A stretch of 64,000 nucleotides of DNA from the NCBI RefSeq assembly GCF_000737335.2, contig NZ_JMCC02000026.1:17730-81729 (forward strand), in the 5' to 3' direction. How positions within the stretch are numbered: the first letter of the stretch is position 1; each line of letters starts with the position of its first letter. Positions 35,301-43,468 of the stretch are shown here, piece after piece. The stretch comes from Enhygromyxa salina (GTDB lineage Bacteria; Myxococcota_A; Polyangia; Nannocystales; Nannocystaceae). Both the position numbers and the translations under genes were made by a program. A model generated the notes under the pieces. That model was given only the letters and a program-made list of their open reading frames with translations, was not told where the DNA came from and ran no database searches.

Positions 35301-36494
35301 GAGCTCGATGTCGGGGTTGACCTGCTGCAGGTGCAGGTTGGGCGGCAGCTGTCCGTGGTGGATCGCGAGCGCGACCTTGGCCAAGCCAGCGACGCCGGCG
35401 GCCGCCTCGGTGTGGCCCAGGTTGGTCTTGACCGCGCCGAGGTAGCAGCGGCGCTGCGCGGCGCCGTAGATCTTCTCGATCGCCTGAAACTCGATCGGAT
35501 CGCCAAGGGCGGTGCCGGTCCCGTGGGTCTCGATCAAGCCAACCTGTTCGGGCTCGACGCGGGCGTTGGCCAGCGCGGCGCGCAGGACCTCCGCCTGCGC
35601 GAGGCTATTGGGCGCGGTCAGGCCGTTGCTGCGCCCGTCTTGATTGACCGCCGATCCGTGGATCAGCGCATAGACCCGGTCGCGGGTGAGATCGACATCG
35701 GACAGCCGGGCGAGCACCACCACCGCGGCGCCCTCGGACCGGACGAAGCCGTCGGCGCGCGAGTCAAACGCCTTGCAGCGACCATCGGCCGCCATCATGC
35801 CAAAGCGCGAGAGTGACAAGCTCGTGTGCGGGACCAGGTGGGCCTGCACCCCGCCCGCGATGACGCGATCACACTCGCGGCGGCGCAGGGACGCGACGCC
35901 AAGGTGGACCGCGACCAGCGACGACGCACAGGCGGCGTCGAGGCTCACGCTCGGCCCCCGCAGATCCCAGGTGTACGACAAGCGGTTCGCGAGGATCGCG
36001 TGGCTCGAGCCCGTCGCCATGTAGCCGTTGATGTCGGCCTCTGCGAACGCGAGCAGGCTCCAGTCGAAGCCCGACGCCCCCACGAACACCCCGGTCGAGC
36101 TGCCGCGCAGCGCATGCAGGCTCAGACCCGCGTCGGTGATCCCATCGTAGGCGACCTCGAGCAGCAAGCGCTGCTGTGGATCCATCGCCCGGGCCTCGCG
36201 CTCCGACAGCCCGAAGAAGCTGGGCTCGAACTCGTAGACTCGCTCGAGCATGCCGGCAAAGCCGGTCTCGGCCGCGCCCTCGGGCCAGCGCTGCGCGGGG
36301 ATCTCCCGGATCACGTCAACGCCCTCGCACAGCCCCGCCCAAAACTGGCGTGGATCCTCGAGCCCGCCGGGGAAGCGCAGACCGATTCCGACGATCGCGA
36401 TCGGCTCGGCGTGCGCGGCCTCGAGCTCGGCGACGCGGGCCTTGAGCGTCTGAATGCGTGCGAGGGATTGACGGAGCAGTTCGGACTTGTCCAT
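32328..36494 (-). CDS. Type I PKS module KS-AT-ACP with Cys-type thioesterase and SnoaL-like C-terminal domain
   Basis: 1388 residues from ATG 36494. Residues 1-30 ('LLRQSLARIQTLKARVAELE') form a coiled coil like the N-terminal docking domains of downstream PKS subunits. KS about 31-435 with 'LDAACASSL' (Cys189), ETHGTGT and LGHTEAA. AT about 530-830; the active loop is GTSMGE instead of GHSMGE, and the specificity motif YASH predicts methylmalonyl-CoA. ACP about 910-985 (LGLDSLMAS). TE about 1015-1260: 'LLYCFPYGGGAAS', 'PPGRG', 'FYGQCSGALVAYEL' with Cys1094 where Ser is normal, and 'SGNHFFHID' supplying His. The last about 110 residues ('VNVVRSFYAAFSDDP' onward) resemble a SnoaL/NTF2-like cone fold, a type used by polyketide cyclases. 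This would be the last, chain-releasing module. No KR, DH or ER. Confidence 0.92.
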   Translation of the reverse strand: MDKSELLRQSLARIQTLKARVAELEAAHAEPIAIVGIGLRFPGGLEDPRQFWAGLCEGVDVIREIPAQRWPEGAAETGFAGMLERVYEFEPSFFGLSEREARAMDPQQRLLLEVAYDGITDAGLSLHALRGSSTGVFVGASGFDWSLLAFAEADINGYMATGSSHAILANRLSYTWDLRGPSVSLDAACASSLVAVHLGVASLRRRECDRVIAGGVQAHLVPHTSLSLSRFGMMAADGRCKAFDSRADGFVRSEGAAVVVLARLSDVDLTRDRVYALIHGSAVNQDGRSNGLTAPNSLAQAEVLRAALANARVEPEQVGLIETHGTGTALGDPIEFQAIEKIYGAAQRRCYLGAVKTNLGHTEAAAGVAGLAKVALAIHHGQLPPNLHLQQVNPDIELEGTRFRLARALQSWGPAHAAVSSFGFGGTNAHAILGPVASAQPEPAAAPARLLVPISAASRESFFAHVEQLRELVLAGAVEPADLAYTLAARTTHHAWRGHVLTAASPEPSPAGLAAALTDVYPTRAPSSAPRVVFLCAGQGGQWLGMGQALAAWSPVFRATLERCEAAIFACAGWRLSEALASKAALERVDRVQPAIFAMQVALAQLWRSVGVEPDVVLGTSMGEVAAAAISGLLSLEDAARVITTRSRIVAEHLDTPGAMATVALSEADMRERLAARRSDLEIAVVNSPTNVVIAGSPAPLVELLAELDGEGVFARRIQVDYASHCSHVDPLAALLEAQLQGLEQPSEAPRARMLSTVTLDWLEAASAPSYWQDNLRKPVLLWRALSEVLRPAGDVILELSPHPVLTVPLEDPLAALEPAARLSCGMARDAGPEAFLDALGRVWALGVQPRWEAVWEGHRGRVTGLPSYPWMRRHYGPRVDLGDPRAGHAVAPIARADVEAPAPALTHTLTAIDVEALVVATLTHELGASEALPMDVPLRDLGLDSLMASRLRARLVDRGFELPLLEVMQAPGIAALVAKLRALAGPSLDHDSAPARSSAVGITRGACFVRPRPRPQADQLLYCFPYGGGAASTYRHWGEAMPAWIEVRNVEPPGRGTRFGEPLPRQMDTLVAELGEALLDDLDDRPFSFYGQCSGALVAYELIHQLRASGRAPRHFFTAASNSPSRYKADLMRGFFDDSKRDELGDTPILAFLRLVEFQGLADLEGDAELRDLAFETIRADSRMLLDYKARARTPLEVPITAIGGGRDPTTNAYEQWLWARETSARFDWRWLASGNHFFHIDHEAQLAALFEQVLRVETLPEPHPTTSAALDPVNVVRSFYAAFSDDPAACARFAAADARWWIHGPEARELEGERPWLGDPRVGLRSIGEGDLAIHASEEVGDTTQVHASASLQLEDQRRARHTARYRVRDGAILAAEVSITLSASG

Positions 36495-36971
36495 GGGGGG
36501 CAGCGCGGCGCGAGCAAAGGGCTCGCGCTTGGTCCAATGGTAGGCCGCGCGTCGGGGCGGATGCAGGCCGCCGGACAGCGGCCCCGTGTCGTCCCACAAA
36601 CACCGGCCCGCAGACCGGTCGTCCAGGTTAGCGCCGGACACGCGAGGGCTGACCTCCACGTCACTCGCGTCGTCGACCCACGCACGCGCGCGACGTGCTC
36701 GACGTGCTCGACGTGCTCGACGTGCTCGACGTGCTCGACGATCGCCGATCACGACGAGGTCGAGGCCTGGACACTCGACGCGCGTCGCGCCCCGCTCACG
36801 CCCGGCCCCCCGCGCTGGCAACCGCCGAGCCGGGCGCCGGCGCGTGCGGTGTCACGTCGCGACCCCACGCGGCGATGAATTCACCCACGATCGCCCGCCG
36901 ATTGACGCTCATTGCTGCGAATCCCGGACCACGCCTGGAACGAGGGCGCACCCCGGCATAATGAGTATCCC
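36495..36971. other. Divergent promoter region of the PKS and kamA-like genes
   Basis: 477 bp between divergent genes with no credible ORF. It contains a 9-bp tandem repeat (36691-36740, separate entry). Promoters for both the PKS locus and the aminomutase gene must lie here; I could not assign -35/-10 boxes in this GC-rich sequence. Confidence 0.5.
36691..36740. repeat. 9-bp tandem repeat (CGACGTGCT x 5.6)
   Basis: Five perfect head-to-tail copies of CGACGTGCT plus a partial CGACG, about 200 bp upstream of the single-module PKS start and about 230 bp upstream of the aminomutase start. It could be a cluster of regulator sites or a slippage-prone tract. Confidence 0.9.
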
Positions 36972-38399
36972 ATGACCGCCGATGCGCCGAAGTCCTCGAC
37001 CAGCCTGCCCGTCGTCGCTGACGGAGGCCGCTCGCGCCCGACCGAGCGCGAGCACCGGGACAAGCCTCCCGTCGACCCCGCGACGTTGATCCACCGCGAG
37101 CTCGTTGGCGACGAATTCTGGCGCAGCATCCCGGCGTATCGCGAGATCGACGAGGCCACCTTCCTCGACTACCGCTGGCAGATGAAGCACTCGGTGACCA
37201 AGGTCGCCAAGCTGCTCGAGGTCTTGCAGGACCTCGCCCACGACGACTTCATCGCCGACATCCGCGAGGGCTTTCACCACGCGCCCATGGCCGTGCGGGT
37301 CTCGCCCTACCTGCTCTCGTTGATCGACTGGTCCGACCCCTACAAAGATCCGATCCGCCGGCAGTTCATCCCCACCAACTCCGAGCTGCTGCCTGATCAC
37401 CCCAAGCTCGACCTCGACTCGCTCCACGAGCTCGCCGACGCGCCGGTTCCCGGCCTGACCCACCGCTACCCCGACAAGGCGCTGTTCTTGGCGCTGGACA
37501 CCTGCCCGGTCTACTGCCGGTTCTGCACCCGCAGCTACGCGGTTGGGCTCGACACCGACGAGGTCGAGAAGGTCAGCCTCAAGCCCAACAACACCCGCTG
37601 GGATCGCGTGTACGAGTACATCGCCTCGCGCCCCGAGCTCGAGGACATCGTGATCTCGGGCGGCGACGCGTACAACCTGCGCAGCGATCACATCCGCGCG
37701 ATCGGGGAGCGGCTGCTGGCCATGCCCAACATTCGCCGGCTGCGGTTTGCGACCAAGGGCCCGGCCGTGATGCCGCAAAAGATCCTCACGGATCACGCGT
37801 GGATCGACAGCCTCACCGACATCGTCGAGCAAGGCCGCAAGCTCCACAAAGAAGTCTGCCTGCACACCCACTTCAACCACCCCAACGAGCTCACGCAGAT
37901 CACCGAGCGGGCAATGAACAAGCTGTTCGAGCGCGGGATCACGGTCCGCAACCAAAGCGTGCTGCAGCGTGGCGTCAACGACACCACCGCGGCGATGGGG
38001 CTGCTGGTCAAGCGCCTGAGCCACCTGAACGTGCACCCCTATTACGTGTACATGCACGATCTGGTCAAAGGCGTGGACAACCTCCGCACCCGGCTGCAGA
38101 CCGCGCTGGACATCGAGAAAAACATCCGCGGCATGACGGCTGGGTTCAACACCCCAACCTTCGTGACCGACGCGCCGGGCGGCGGCGGCAAGCGGGACGT
38201 GCACTCCTATGATTGGTACGACCGCGTGACGGGGGTGTCCGTGTACCGCAGCCCCAACGTGGATCCCAATCGCTACTACTGCTACTTCGACCCGATTGAT
38301 CTGCTGCCCGAGGCCGGGCGCGCGCGCTGGGCCGACCCGGCGCAGCACGATGCGATCATCGCCGAAGCGATCGAGACCGCAAAACACCGCCCGAGCTGA
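36972..38399 (+). CDS. kamA: KamA family radical SAM lysine 2,3-aminomutase-like enzyme
   Basis: 475 residues from ATG 36972 (an in-frame start 60 bp upstream adds nothing conserved). The radical SAM motif 'CPVYCRFCTRSY' gives Cys178, Cys182 and Cys185 for the 4Fe-4S cluster, and 'DAPGGGGKRDVHS' carries the PLP lysine (Lys407). Other family blocks are 'FIPTNSELLPDHPKLDLDSL', 'DIVISGGDAYNL' and 'VCLHTHFNHPNELT'. The enzyme would shift the alpha-amino group of L-lysine (or a related amino acid) to the beta position using SAM, PLP and the cluster. Beta-lysine serves as osmolyte, in EF-P modification or as an antibiotic building block. It is divergent from the PKS; a shared pathway is possible but unsupported. 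Confidence 0.9.
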   Translation: MTADAPKSSTSLPVVADGGRSRPTEREHRDKPPVDPATLIHRELVGDEFWRSIPAYREIDEATFLDYRWQMKHSVTKVAKLLEVLQDLAHDDFIADIREGFHHAPMAVRVSPYLLSLIDWSDPYKDPIRRQFIPTNSELLPDHPKLDLDSLHELADAPVPGLTHRYPDKALFLALDTCPVYCRFCTRSYAVGLDTDEVEKVSLKPNNTRWDRVYEYIASRPELEDIVISGGDAYNLRSDHIRAIGERLLAMPNIRRLRFATKGPAVMPQKILTDHAWIDSLTDIVEQGRKLHKEVCLHTHFNHPNELTQITERAMNKLFERGITVRNQSVLQRGVNDTTAAMGLLVKRLSHLNVHPYYVYMHDLVKGVDNLRTRLQTALDIEKNIRGMTAGFNTPTFVTDAPGGGGKRDVHSYDWYDRVTGVSVYRSPNVDPNRYYCYFDPIDLLPEAGRARWADPAQHDAIIAEAIETAKHRPS

Positions 38400-38407
38400 G
38401 GGCAGCG

Positions 38408-41400
38408 CTAGCGATGGGGTGGACCGGCCACCACCTTCACGATCTCTCCGCGCTCGAGCGTCAGCGCGAGCGTGGCTCCCTCTGGGACGGACGTCAGCGT
38501 GCGGTAGCGTGAAAAGTTGTCGCCCAGGACCGCGTGCCCGTCGACCGCCTCGATGACGTCGCCGACCGCGAGTCCGGCGGTGTCAGCTGGGCCGCCCGGG
38601 CGCACCGTCGCTACCACTGGCTCCCAGTCGGACAGATCCTTCGCCGGGTCCCAGCGCGCGACGGTATAGCCAAGGTCACCAACGGTCTGTTCGGGGTCGA
38701 GGCGCTTGGAGATCAGCTCGATGTCGCCGAGCTCCTGCACGGCCGGGCCGGCCGGGAGGAGCAGCGGCTTGCGAAAGAAGTCGTACTGGCGCTCGCGTCC
38801 GCCAGCTCGCGACCAAGCGGCCAGCTCGCTGCGACCGGCGGGGACATTGGCGACCTCGAAGCGCCCGTCAGCCCCGCTGACGTTGAGGCGCTCCGCGCCC
38901 GGGTCGTGCCCCCCAAACGCCGAACCGCCGGACACGCGGACCTCGATACCCGCGACCGGCTCGCGGGTATCGAGGTCAATGATCCGTCCGCGCACCGTGA
39001 CCTTGTTGGTCAGGATCAGCTCGATGCCGTCGCGGGTCTCACCTGCACCCAGCGTGACCGCGGACTCGAGCGCCGCGTTGCCCATGCTCGCGCTCACGCT
39101 GATCTCATAGCTGCCGGCCGGGAGCTCGGTGAATCGCCAGGCCCCCTCGGTCCGAAAGAACTGGTCGCGCACCCGAATCGCCTGGCCCTTGTCGACGACC
39201 GTGACGGCGAAGCGCTCGGGCGCGCTGCCGTCGTCCAGCGCGACCGTGCCGGCCAGCTCGCCGGTGCTCGCGATCATCAGCTCGACGTGGCTGCCAAGCG
39301 CGACGCCCTCGGCCAGCGCCTCGCCCCCGCCCTTGCGATTGGCACGGACGACAAACTTGCCCTCGGGCAGGTCGCTGATCTCGAAGCGGCCTTCGACGTC
39401 GGTCAAGACCGGTCGGTGGCCCCAGCCCCAGCGGACGCTGTGGCGGGCGATCGAGGCGTTGGACTCGGCGCTCTCGGACATGCGCTCGACGTCGATGAAC
39501 GCGTCCGCGACCGGGCCACCGCCCTCGTCAACGACGACACCGCTGAGCTTGCCAGTCAGCGATTCGACGGTCAGCGTGACCGCGACGACCTCGTTGGCGA
39601 CGACCTCGACGACCTCACCTTGAAGATCGTCGTCGGTGGTCCCGGGCTTGCGCAGCGAGACCCCGCGACCGAGCGTGGGCAACTTCGCCGTCACCCGGGT
39701 TTGGCCAGGCAGCAGCTCCTCGATCACGAACTCCCCGGCGTCATTGCTGTACACAGACCCAAACCCATGCGCACGGCCACCAATGTAGGCGGCCTGGATC
39801 TCGGCCTTTGCGACTGGGGCGCCCGTTTGATCGATGATCCGCCCGCGGACCGTGCCGACCGCCGGCATCACGAGGCGCACATCGTTGACGTCGGCGCCAA
39901 GCTCGAGCTCCACGGTGATCGGCCGCTCGGGTCCCGGCCGACCCCGCCAGGCTGTGGTCGACACCTCGTAGCGACCGGGCAGCAAGCCCCCCAGCGCAAA
40001 GCTCCCATCGCTCGAGCTGCTGGTGTTGCCCGACGTGGTCTGCGATCGGGCTGCGTCTGGGTTGACGACGGGCTGCACCACGACGCCGACCTGCGCGAGC
40101 GGATCGCCGGCCTCGTCAACGACCTCACCGCGGATCGCCAAGCCCTCGCGGACCTCCCAGACCAAGCCGTCAACGCGCTGCTCGACCACGAGCTCGGGGT
40201 AGGTCTCTTCGGCCAGGTAATTCGTGCACCAAACGCGAACCGAGTAGGTCCCGGGCAGCAACCCACGAAATTCGACGTAGCCCTCGTCGTCGATGTTGGC
40301 TGGCGTGCGTCCGGTGTCTGGGTTCTCGAGCCGAACGCGACCCTCTGGGCACGGCCGCTGGCTCCCCGCGATCACCACGCGACCCTCGATGTGGGCGGCC
40401 GGATGCATGCGGATCACGACCTCCGTGGAGGTCTCACCAAACCCAACGTGGACCTGCTCGGCCGCCTCGCCGTACAGCGCCTCGCCCGAGGCCGTGGGCT
40501 TGTAGCTGCCGGGCTGCAAGCCGTCGATGCGGAACCGTCCGTTCGCGTCGGAGCGCGTCACCAGCCCCCCATCGGGCCCCCCCGACGACACCTCGAGATC
40601 GGCGACCGGCTCGCCCGTGGTCGCGAGCACGACCGTGCCAACGAGCACCGACTCCGGGGTCAGGTACACCTCGACGAACTGCCCAGGCGCCACGCTGGTG
40701 ACCCACGCGCGCGCGTAGCCTGGGGCCTGGCCCGCAACGAAGACGATGCCCGGCGCGACCCACTGCTCGAACCGGCCTTCGGCGTCGGTGATCGCATGCG
40801 CGGCGGCGCGATTGCGGCTGCCCCACGCGCCCTTGATCGCCAGCTGCGCGCCCTCGATCTCGCCGCCAGCGATGTCGCGGACCACCCCCGTGACCCGCAC
40901 GCCGCCGCCGTGAAGCGTGATGTCGATCTCGGACGTGACCTGCCCGGCGCGCAGCCGCAGGACGCCGCGGGTCACACCCTGCTCGCGTCGCTCCCATCGA
41001 GCCGGCTGAAAGCTCGCCGCGCTCGCGTGAACTTCGGTGTCGATCGCAAACAAGCCATCGATGGCGTAGCGGCCGTTGGGGCCCGAGCGGACGCAGTGGG
41101 GCTCTGGATCCAGGACGCCCCGTCGCCCGACCTGGTCAGAGACCGCGCAGACCTGCGCGTTGGGGATCGCGTTGCGCTGCGCGTCGCGGATCGTGCCGCT
41201 GATCCCCGCGTTGGCGGCGGGCCCAACACGAGGCGGGGTCTTGGGTGAGCCAGTGTGCTTGGCCGACAACGCCGACGTTGCGCTCGCCGAGTCGCTACCG
41301 TCATCCCCCGCCACGGCATCCGTGCTGCCGTTGGTGGCCAGCCACCAAGTGAGCGCGGCCGCCAGGATCAGCACAGCTGAGCCAACGAACCATTGAAGAG

Positions 41401-41419
41401 TTCTGCGCCGGTCCGTCAT
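38408..41419 (-). CDS. Membrane-anchored protein with multiple carboxypeptidase-regulatory-like domains and a C-terminal PDZ domain
   Basis: 1003 residues. One N-terminal transmembrane helix ('FVGSAVLILAAALTWWLA') is followed by a Ser/Ala/Thr linker. About eight CarboxypepD_reg/transthyretin-like beta-sandwiches run from about residue 70 to 890, each with the pattern 'G.V.D..G.P...A.V.V......T..DG.F...GL.PG.Y' (for example 'ISGTIRDAQRNAIPNAQVCA', 'RGEVVDEAGDPLAQVGVVV', 'VRGRIIDLDTREPVAGIEVR'). The last about 90 residues form a PDZ-like domain: 'TVRPGGPADTAGLAVGDVIE', 'AVDGHAVLGDNFSRY'. It probably projects into the periplasm as a scaffold; no enzyme motif is seen. It ends 8 bp from the convergent kamA stop. 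Confidence 0.85.
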   Translation of the reverse strand: MTDRRRTLQWFVGSAVLILAAALTWWLATNGSTDAVAGDDGSDSASATSALSAKHTGSPKTPPRVGPAANAGISGTIRDAQRNAIPNAQVCAVSDQVGRRGVLDPEPHCVRSGPNGRYAIDGLFAIDTEVHASAASFQPARWERREQGVTRGVLRLRAGQVTSEIDITLHGGGVRVTGVVRDIAGGEIEGAQLAIKGAWGSRNRAAAHAITDAEGRFEQWVAPGIVFVAGQAPGYARAWVTSVAPGQFVEVYLTPESVLVGTVVLATTGEPVADLEVSSGGPDGGLVTRSDANGRFRIDGLQPGSYKPTASGEALYGEAAEQVHVGFGETSTEVVIRMHPAAHIEGRVVIAGSQRPCPEGRVRLENPDTGRTPANIDDEGYVEFRGLLPGTYSVRVWCTNYLAEETYPELVVEQRVDGLVWEVREGLAIRGEVVDEAGDPLAQVGVVVQPVVNPDAARSQTTSGNTSSSSDGSFALGGLLPGRYEVSTTAWRGRPGPERPITVELELGADVNDVRLVMPAVGTVRGRIIDQTGAPVAKAEIQAAYIGGRAHGFGSVYSNDAGEFVIEELLPGQTRVTAKLPTLGRGVSLRKPGTTDDDLQGEVVEVVANEVVAVTLTVESLTGKLSGVVVDEGGGPVADAFIDVERMSESAESNASIARHSVRWGWGHRPVLTDVEGRFEISDLPEGKFVVRANRKGGGEALAEGVALGSHVELMIASTGELAGTVALDDGSAPERFAVTVVDKGQAIRVRDQFFRTEGAWRFTELPAGSYEISVSASMGNAALESAVTLGAGETRDGIELILTNKVTVRGRIIDLDTREPVAGIEVRVSGGSAFGGHDPGAERLNVSGADGRFEVANVPAGRSELAAWSRAGGRERQYDFFRKPLLLPAGPAVQELGDIELISKRLDPEQTVGDLGYTVARWDPAKDLSDWEPVVATVRPGGPADTAGLAVGDVIEAVDGHAVLGDNFSRYRTLTSVPEGATLALTLERGEIVKVVAGPPHR

Positions 41420-41502
41420 GGTGTTCGCCGACGGTACCAGACGGTGGCCGGCCGCACGCAGTTGATGGTTCGGGCCGCTCGCAGACGGTGGTAGTGTGGC
41501 CC

Positions 41503-43419
41503 ATGCAAAAGCGCGCGGCTCACTTGTCTGGAGTGCTCCTGGGGTTGTGGTCGTTCATCGGATGTGCCGACGACACGCCGGGCACCACGGACAACGCGTT
41601 GCTCACCAGCGAGTCAGCAGGCGACGGCGACGGCGACGGTGACTCCAACGAGAGCGGCGAGACCATGGCCGGCGACGGCGACGGCGATCCAACCGGCGAC
41701 GGCGACGGCGACCCGGGTGACGGCGACGGCGATCCAACCGGTGACGGCGACGGTGATCCAACCGGCGACGGCGACGGCGACGGCGACGACCCCTGCACCG
41801 AGGGCGAGGTCATCTGCGAGGACGGCCAGGCGCTGACCTGCGACGACATGGGCGGGTGGTCCGACCCCAACCCCTGCGCAGACGAGTGCGCCGACGGCCT
41901 GGGCTGCGTGCTGTGCATCCCCAATTCGCACGAGTGCCAGGGCGACATCTCGTTCACCTGCCTGCCCGACGGCAGCGCGTGGGAAGCCGATCCATGCGAC
42001 GCGCTGCAGGGGGTGATGTGCAACCCCAACTCCGGCATGTGCGAGGGCGCGTGTGCGCCCGAGGAGCTGGGGCTGAGCTACATCGGCTGCGACTACTACC
42101 CAACGGTCACCCCCGGTCTGCGCGAGAACAACCCTTGGGTGTTCAACTACGCCGTGGTCGTCGCCAACACCACCAACGACGTCGCCGAGATCACGGTCAC
42201 CCGCGGGCCCAACATGGTCACGCAGCAGCAGATCGGCCCCAACACCGCCCAGGCGATCACGCTGCCCTACGTCGACGCGCTGACCAACCCGAACCTCAAC
42301 CAGGCGGGGCCCTCGGTGCTGGTCCAAGATGGCGCCTACCGCCTGCGCTCGACCCAGCCGGTCACCGTCTATCAGTTCAACCCGCTCGAGTACCAGATCG
42401 GCAACCAGTTCTCGTTCATCAACGACGCCGGGCTGCTGTTCCCGGTCAACACCTGGCGGCAGGACGTGCGCGTGGTCTCGCGCAACCACTGGTACGCCAA
42501 CAATCAGTTCCACCTGCCCGGGTTCTACGCGGTCACGGCCATGCAAGACGGCACCATGGTCACGATCACGCCCTCGGCCACGGGCGCGTGGGTGATCCCC
42601 GGTGGCGGCGTCGCGGCCGACGGCACCGGCCAGGTGATGCTCGACGAGGGCGACGTGCTCGAGGTGTTCACCGCGGCCGGCCAGCCAAACGCGTTCAACT
42701 CGGACCTGACCGGCACCCTGATCGAAGCGAGCGCGCCGATCCAGGTGATCGGCGGCCACAAGTGCACCAACGTGCCGCAAAACGTGACCTTCTGCGATCG
42801 CCTCGAAGAGTCGATCCCGCCGCTCGATACAGTCGCCAAGGTCTACCTGGTGACCGCCCCGCTGATCCCAACCGGCGGCAACGTGCCCAAGGCGCAGATC
42901 GTCCGCATCACCGCGACCGAAGACGACACGGATCTCATCTACGACCCACCCCAAAACGGCGCGCCCACCAACATCGCAAGCGCCGGTGGTTGGGTCGAGC
43001 TGGCCCAGAGCGCGGCCAGCTACGAGGTCAGCTCGTCCAAGAAGATCCTGGTCTCGCAGTACATGCTTGGCCAGAGCGCGGGCGGCAACAGCGGTGATCC
43101 AGCGATGACCATGGCGGTCCCAACCGAGCAATTCCGGGCCAGCTACCTGGTCCACGCCCCAACCAACTACGAGTACAGCTACGCCAACATCGTCGCCGCC
43201 AACGGGGCCGCGATCACCGTTGACGGCATGCCCGTCGCCGGCTTCCAGATGATCGGCAACACCGGCTACTCGGTCGCGCGCGTGACCTTGAGTAACAACG
43301 GCGACGGCAACCACACAGCAACGGGCGGCTCACCGTTTGGGATCAGCGTGTACGGGTACGGGCAGTACACCAGCTACTGGTACCCGGGCGGGCTGAACCT
43401 CGAGCTGATCCCGCAGTAG
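41503..43419 (+). CDS. Lipoprotein with GDGD linker and IgGFc-binding-type domain
   Basis: 638 residues from ATG 41503. Signal 'MQKRAAHLSGVLLGLWSFIGC' with lipobox, then a long 'GDGDGDPTGDGDGDPGDGDG' style linker (about residues 35-98) and a Cys-rich segment ('CADECADGLGCVLCIPNSHE'). From about residue 185 the protein matches the IgGFc-binding N-terminal domain family: 'FNYAVVVANTTNDVAEITVT', 'LRSTQPVTVYQFNPLEYQ', 'SRNHWYANNQFHLPGFYAVT', 'APIQVIGGHKCTNVPQNVTF'. In myxobacteria these are large secreted surface proteins. A role in adhesion or prey contact is inferred. A terminator follows the stop. Confidence 0.88.
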   Translation: MQKRAAHLSGVLLGLWSFIGCADDTPGTTDNALLTSESAGDGDGDGDSNESGETMAGDGDGDPTGDGDGDPGDGDGDPTGDGDGDPTGDGDGDGDDPCTEGEVICEDGQALTCDDMGGWSDPNPCADECADGLGCVLCIPNSHECQGDISFTCLPDGSAWEADPCDALQGVMCNPNSGMCEGACAPEELGLSYIGCDYYPTVTPGLRENNPWVFNYAVVVANTTNDVAEITVTRGPNMVTQQQIGPNTAQAITLPYVDALTNPNLNQAGPSVLVQDGAYRLRSTQPVTVYQFNPLEYQIGNQFSFINDAGLLFPVNTWRQDVRVVSRNHWYANNQFHLPGFYAVTAMQDGTMVTITPSATGAWVIPGGGVAADGTGQVMLDEGDVLEVFTAAGQPNAFNSDLTGTLIEASAPIQVIGGHKCTNVPQNVTFCDRLEESIPPLDTVAKVYLVTAPLIPTGGNVPKAQIVRITATEDDTDLIYDPPQNGAPTNIASAGGWVELAQSAASYEVSSSKKILVSQYMLGQSAGGNSGDPAMTMAVPTEQFRASYLVHAPTNYEYSYANIVAANGAAITVDGMPVAGFQMIGNTGYSVARVTLSNNGDGNHTATGGSPFGISVYGYGQYTSYWYPGGLNLELIPQ

Positions 43420-43433
43420 GCCGGGGTCCCCTT

Positions 43434-43468
43434 GGCGGACTCACGCTCGAGTCACGCCGAGGGTTTTT
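43434..43468 (+). terminator. Rho-independent-type terminator
   Basis: GGCG-GACTC / GAGTC-ACGCC stem (one bulged A) with an ACGCTC loop, followed by GAGGG and five T residues. It lies 15 bp after the IgGFc-type lipoprotein stop; its T-run touches the stop codon of the convergent DUF4215 lipoprotein. Confidence 0.6.

Noticed and set aside
36495..36821. N-terminal extension of the small PKS, including an RRARRAR repeat
   Set aside because: The extra residues come from translating the 9-bp tandem repeat and flanking intergenic DNA; the coiled-coil docking sequence at ATG 36494 is a natural start.
38534..41248. 904-codon open frame on the plus strand opposite the carboxypeptidase-regulatory/PDZ gene
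   Set aside because: It is a shadow of a high-GC gene: composition is Arg/Asp/Ala-rich with no domain, and the minus-strand frame has clear repeated domains.
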